Made by a program: the position numbers and the translations under genes | Shown here: positions 16,040 through 18,704 of the stretch, in pieces | Layout: every line of letters starts with the position of its first letter | Numbering within the stretch: position 1 is the first letter of the stretch | NCBI GenBank assembly: GCA_002408385.1 | Contig: DHSB01000105.1 | Location: forward strand, 97,047-115,750 | Source of the DNA: Myxococcales bacterium UBA5297 | GTDB taxonomy: Bacteria > Myxococcota > Myxococcia > Myxococcales > UBA5297 | DNA length: 18,704 bases | Direction: 5' to 3' | The notes under the pieces: generated by a model | What the model was told of the DNA's origin: nothing | What the model saw: only the letters and a program-made list of their open reading frames with translations | Database searches by the model: none

Positions 16040-16624
16040 TCACGGCCCGGCCCGAGCGCGGCTGCCGGCTGGCAGAAACCGCGCCTTCCCTCCGAACGCC
16101 TTCTGGTACGCCATGCCGAGGGCCTGCTCCTCGGCCGGAATCCGTCTGCGCAACAGCGACGCGTTGGCGGCCGAGAAGGCGAGGGCGCTCAGCCAGGCAC
16201 CGTGGATCAGCGGCACGCACGCCATCTCGAGGATGACCGCGAGGTAGTTCGGGTGCCGCAGGAAGCGATACGGGCCACGGGTGACCGGGTCGGCGCCCGG
16301 GACCACGATTATCCGCACGTTCCATCGGTCGCCAAGCGTCCTGAGCGCCCAGTAGCGCAGCCCCTGCGCGAGCAGTGCGCCGGCGAGCGCGACCCCGCCG
16401 AGCGCACCGGGGAAGGCCCGCTCGAAGAGCAAGACCTCGGCCGCGCACGCCGGAATGAAGAGCGCGTGGACCAGCGCCATCGCCCGGAAGTGCGGAGCGC
16501 CGACCTCGTAGCCGCCGCGCTCGAACGCCCGCCGGGCGTTGCGCCGCGAGACGACGAGCTCGAGCAGCCGCTCGCAGGCGAGCAATCCGAGGAGCAGGAG
16601 GTAGAGCTGCCGGCTCGTTACCAT
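16040..16624 (-). CDS. Isoprenylcysteine-methyltransferase-like membrane protein (BpsB/YpbQ-like)
   Basis: A 194-residue integral membrane methyltransferase of the ICMT/PEMT-like fold. It has an N-terminal hydrophobic helix (YLLLLGLLACERLLELVV), hydrophobic stretches around residues 47-65 and 75-90, then the SAM-binding signature GPYRFLRHPNYLAVILE with the Arg-His-Pro typical of ICMT enzymes, a further hydrophobic segment, and NASLLRRRIPAEEQAL near the C-terminus. Its ATG overlaps the end of the polyketide synthase gene by 7 bp (ATGGTAA), so the two are translated together. In Bacillus the same pair (bpsA-bpsB) makes alkylpyrones and methylates them to methyl ethers; by analogy this protein would O-methylate the polyketide at the membrane. 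The analogy rests on family and gene order, not on shown activity. Confidence 0.85.
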   Translation of the reverse strand: MVTSRQLYLLLLGLLACERLLELVVSRRNARRAFERGGYEVGAPHFRAMALVHALFIPACAAEVLLFERAFPGALGGVALAGALLAQGLRYWALRTLGDRWNVRIIVVPGADPVTRGPYRFLRHPNYLAVILEMACVPLIHGAWLSALAFSAANASLLRRRIPAEEQALGMAYQKAFGGKARFLPAGSRARAGP

Positions 16625-17682
16625 CGAAGCAGGACCAGCTCGGTCCCAAAGCCTGGCCCCATCGCCAACACCAGGCCGTAGTCGCCAGGCGCTCCCTGCT
16701 CGCGTACCTGCTGCAGCACGAAGAGCACCGAGGCCGAGGAGACGTTGCCCACCTCGGCGAGCGTCCTCCAGCTCGCCTCGAGCGCAGCGTCGCCGAGCCC
16801 GAGCGCGGCCTGGATGACCTCGAGGATCTTCGGGCCGCCGGGGTGGCAGACCCAGTGGCGGATCTGCTCGCGCCGCAGGCCGTGGCTCGCGAGGAAGCGG
16901 TCGACATCGCCGGCGATGTGCTCACCGATGACCTGCGGCACCTTGGGCGAGAGGACGAGCTTGAACCCGGTGTCGATGGTCTCCCAGCCCATCACCGACT
17001 CGGTTTCCGGGTAGAAGACCGAGCGGCTGTCGACGACCCGCGGCCCGTTCTCTGCGCGGTGGGCTCCGCCGAGGATGACCGCCGCCGCGCCGTCGCCGAA
17101 GAGCGCCGAGGCGATGCTGTTGGCCATCGAGGCATCCTCGCGCTGCAGCGTCAGCGAGCAGAGCTCGACGGCGACGAGCGCGGCGACGTGATCGGGGAAG
17201 GCGCGCAGGTAGTCGGCGGCGCGGGCGAGGCCGGTCGCCCCGCCCAGGCAGCCCAGGCCGAACATCGGGGTGCGCCGGGTGTCGGGGCGAAGCTCGAGCC
17301 GGTTGATGAGCCGGGCGTCGATGTTGGGCGTCGCGACCCCGGTGACGGTGACGAAGAAGAGGTGGTCTATCGCCGAGGCGGCCAGGCCTGCGGCCGCGAG
17401 CGCCTCTTGCAGCGCCTGCGCGCCGACGTCGGTCGCCACCCTGAGCCAGGTGGTGTTCGACCTCCCGAAAGAGACCTCGCGGCCGTACTCCTCGAGCGGC
17501 AACGCGAGATAGCGGCCCTGGACGCGCGTGGCGCGATGCAGCGAGTCGAGCTTGCCGAGGTCGAGGCCGGCGTCTTTCCAGAACCTTCGCGCTGCCTCGA
17601 GGATGGCCTGCTGGTCCGCGTAGTGAGGTGGCAGCGCGCTTCCGACGGACAGGACTCCGGGAACTGAATGGGTCGCGGGCAT
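16618..17682 (-). CDS. Type III polyketide synthase (chalcone/stilbene synthase family)
   Basis: A 354-residue type III PKS, a homodimeric thiolase-fold enzyme that extends an acyl-CoA starter with malonyl-CoA and cyclises the chain, typically to alkylpyrones or alkylresorcinols in bacteria. The catalytic triad is Cys145 (MFGLGCLGGATGL), His280 (HWVCHPGGPKIL) and Asn313 (AEVGNVSSAS). FVTVTGVATPNIDARL, SALFGDGAAAVILGG and the C-terminal MGPGFGTELVLLRW are also family landmarks. ATG 17682 is preceded by GGAGG on the minus strand (CCTCC at 17690-17694). It is the first gene of an operon with the overlapping methyltransferase. Product class is inferred; starter chain length cannot be read from sequence. 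Confidence 0.93.
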   Translation of the reverse strand: MPATHSVPGVLSVGSALPPHYADQQAILEAARRFWKDAGLDLGKLDSLHRATRVQGRYLALPLEEYGREVSFGRSNTTWLRVATDVGAQALQEALAAAGLAASAIDHLFFVTVTGVATPNIDARLINRLELRPDTRRTPMFGLGCLGGATGLARAADYLRAFPDHVAALVAVELCSLTLQREDASMANSIASALFGDGAAAVILGGAHRAENGPRVVDSRSVFYPETESVMGWETIDTGFKLVLSPKVPQVIGEHIAGDVDRFLASHGLRREQIRHWVCHPGGPKILEVIQAALGLGDAALEASWRTLAEVGNVSSASVLFVLQQVREQGAPGDYGLVLAMGPGFGTELVLLRW

Positions 17683-17989
17683 GGTCACGCCTCCAGCTCG
17701 AGCTGCTTCGGTTGGTTGGGACTTATGCACGCGGCAGAAGGGTCGACACGACTGAGCCGAGGCTGGGTGAGCTGCCGCTCGCCCGGGGGGCAGGCGCCGG
17801 TCGCCTGCGCCGGCAGCCCAGCCCGTGCGCACCGACCGCGCGGCGAAGGCAGGTGCGGGCCTTGCGTAGGGCGCGGGCGCCGTCCCGCACCACGTGGGCA
17901 TCGGCGCGGGCCCACGCTCCGGCACCGCTGCCCACCGCGGCCGCAGCCGACCGGCCAGGATTGCCTCCTTCGCTATACTCGGCTCCGCT
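17683..17989. other. Divergent intergenic region (PKS and membrane protein promoters)
   Basis: Just over 300 bp, GC-rich, between divergent genes. It holds the GGAGG ribosome site of the PKS gene at 17690-17694 (minus strand). TATACT at 17974-17979 resembles a -10 box for the plus-strand gene but has no matching -35, and it lies only about ten bases before the chosen start, which would imply a nearly leaderless message. Confidence 0.4.
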
Positions 17990-18704
17990 TTGTCCTCGGC
18001 CTCTTCGACACGCCTCGCCACCGCCCGTCTCTTCCTGCTCGGCGCCTCCACGGCGCTGTTCCAGACGCTCTTCTCGCGAGAGCTGCTCTCCGCCTTCTCC
18101 GGCAACGAAGCGGTGCTCGCCGCGCTGCTCGCTCCGTGGCTTGTGCTCACCTCGGGCGGCGCGCTCGCGGCAAGGAAGCGTCTGCCGCGCCCGTCGCTCG
18201 CGCTGGCGCTCCTCGGACCTGCGGCGGTCTGCTCGCTCGCCTCGGCGCGCCTGCTGCCGATGACCTTCGCCGGTGGCGCCGCGCCCGGAACCGGCACGGC
18301 GCTCGTCTGGTCTTTCATCCTGCTCGCGCCGGCCTGTCTGCTCTCGGGCCTCGCCTTCACCTGGCTCGTCGCCGGGCGGGGCGACTCGGGTCGCGGGTAT
18401 CTCGCCGAGTCGCTGGGCGCCGGGGTCGCCGGCGCGCTCGCGAGCCTGTTGCTGCTTGGCTGGTTGCCGACCTTTTCTCTGGCGGCGCTCGCGCTGGTCG
18501 CGTCGGGCCTCGGCGCCGTGCTCGGCCTCGCGAGGCGACGCGCCCTCCTCGCGGCGCTGCCGAGCCTCGCTGTCGCCGGTGCGCTCTTCGCCCTTCCGGT
18601 CGGGCCGTGGCTGCTCGGCCTGCAGGCCGAGCACCTGCGGGGCGCCGTCGAGCGGGAATCGCCCTTCGGCTCGCTGGTGATCGTCGACCGGCGGGGTCAG
18701 CTCG
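17990..18704 (+). CDS. Membrane spermidine-synthase-like protein (N-terminal part, runs off window)
   Basis: An open frame from TTG 17990 to the window end (238 codons, no stop) encodes a multi-pass membrane protein. It begins LATARLFLLGASTALFQTLFSRELLSAFSGNEAVLAALLAPWLVL (quoted residues are not all contiguous blocks of a motif), where the arrangement F-x-R-E-L-L ... G-N-E ... W-L is typical of the membrane part of fused MFS-like/spermidine synthase proteins. Several hydrophobic segments follow, and the last residues, SPFGSLVIVDRRGQL, resemble the start of the soluble spermidine-synthase domain. Function (aminopropyltransfer or another SAM-related reaction) is not established for these fused proteins. 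The TTG start is chosen because homologous sequence begins just after it; GTG 17894 in the same frame is possible but would add an unlikely low-complexity N-terminus. Confidence 0.7.
   Translation, partial: MSSASSTRLATARLFLLGASTALFQTLFSRELLSAFSGNEAVLAALLAPWLVLTSGGALAARKRLPRPSLALALLGPAAVCSLASARLLPMTFAGGAAPGTGTALVWSFILLAPACLLSGLAFTWLVAGRGDSGRGYLAESLGAGVAGALASLLLLGWLPTFSLAALALVASGLGAVLGLARRRALLAALPSLAVAGALFALPVGPWLLGLQAEHLRGAVERESPFGSLVIVDRRGQL

Noticed and set aside
17628..18263. 211-codon plus-strand open frame starting inside the PKS gene
   Set aside because: Arg/Ala/Ser-rich, overlaps the start of the antisense PKS gene and the frame of the membrane protein, whose hydrophobic segments and family pattern are convincing.

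Overview
The window is GC-rich, gene-dense bacterial DNA. The most likely source is a myxobacterium or other member of the former Deltaproteobacteria (Myxococcota-like). Support comes from large Cys-rich lipoproteins with Asp/Gly-rich linkers, long thrombospondin type 3 repeat tracts, a secreted gingipain-type protease and a membrane-anchored spermidine-synthase-like protein. This placement is an inference from gene content; there is no rRNA marker. I see no tRNA, rRNA, insertion sequence or CRISPR array.

Region 1 (about 220-5890, plus strand) is a tightly packed, translationally coupled block that looks like a cluster for a ribosomally made, radical-SAM-modified peptide (RiPP). Its genes are, in order: a PqqD-like leader-binding protein, a soluble S24/S26-type Ser-His peptidase, a radical SAM/SPASM maturase, a 55-residue precursor-like peptide whose start lies inside the maturase gene, an HPr-kinase-like P-loop protein, and a secreted C25 (gingipain-type) cysteine protease. 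Four of the five junctions overlap (by 1, 4, 38 and 4 bp); the fifth is a 9-bp gap. PqqD, an HprK-like kinase and a leader with a Tyr-x-x-Pro-x-Ile motif recall lasso-peptide clusters, but there is no lasso cyclase and a radical SAM enzyme takes its place. No transporter is visible. This is the best candidate for an undescribed system.

Region 2 (6295-15871, plus strand) holds housekeeping genes interspersed with surface genes: ridA (enamine/imine deaminase), a 1724-residue lipoprotein (24 calcium-binding TSP3 units alternating with EF-hand-like loops, a VWA-like MIDAS domain and a C-terminal array of C-x10-C-x-C-x-C repeats), asnS (asparaginyl-tRNA synthetase), and a 607-residue lipoprotein built from about 14 knottin-like CC-motif modules. 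A perfect 15-bp inverted repeat follows the first lipoprotein, and a 16-bp hairpin separates the second from the convergent genes downstream.

Region 3 (16040-17682, minus strand) is a two-gene operon: a type III polyketide synthase with its Cys-His-Asn triad, overlapping by 7 bp with an isoprenylcysteine-methyltransferase-like membrane protein. The pairing resembles the Bacillus BpsA/BpsB alkylpyrone synthase and O-methyltransferase. A divergent plus-strand gene from about 17990 encodes the membrane N-terminus of a spermidine-synthase-like protein and runs off the window.
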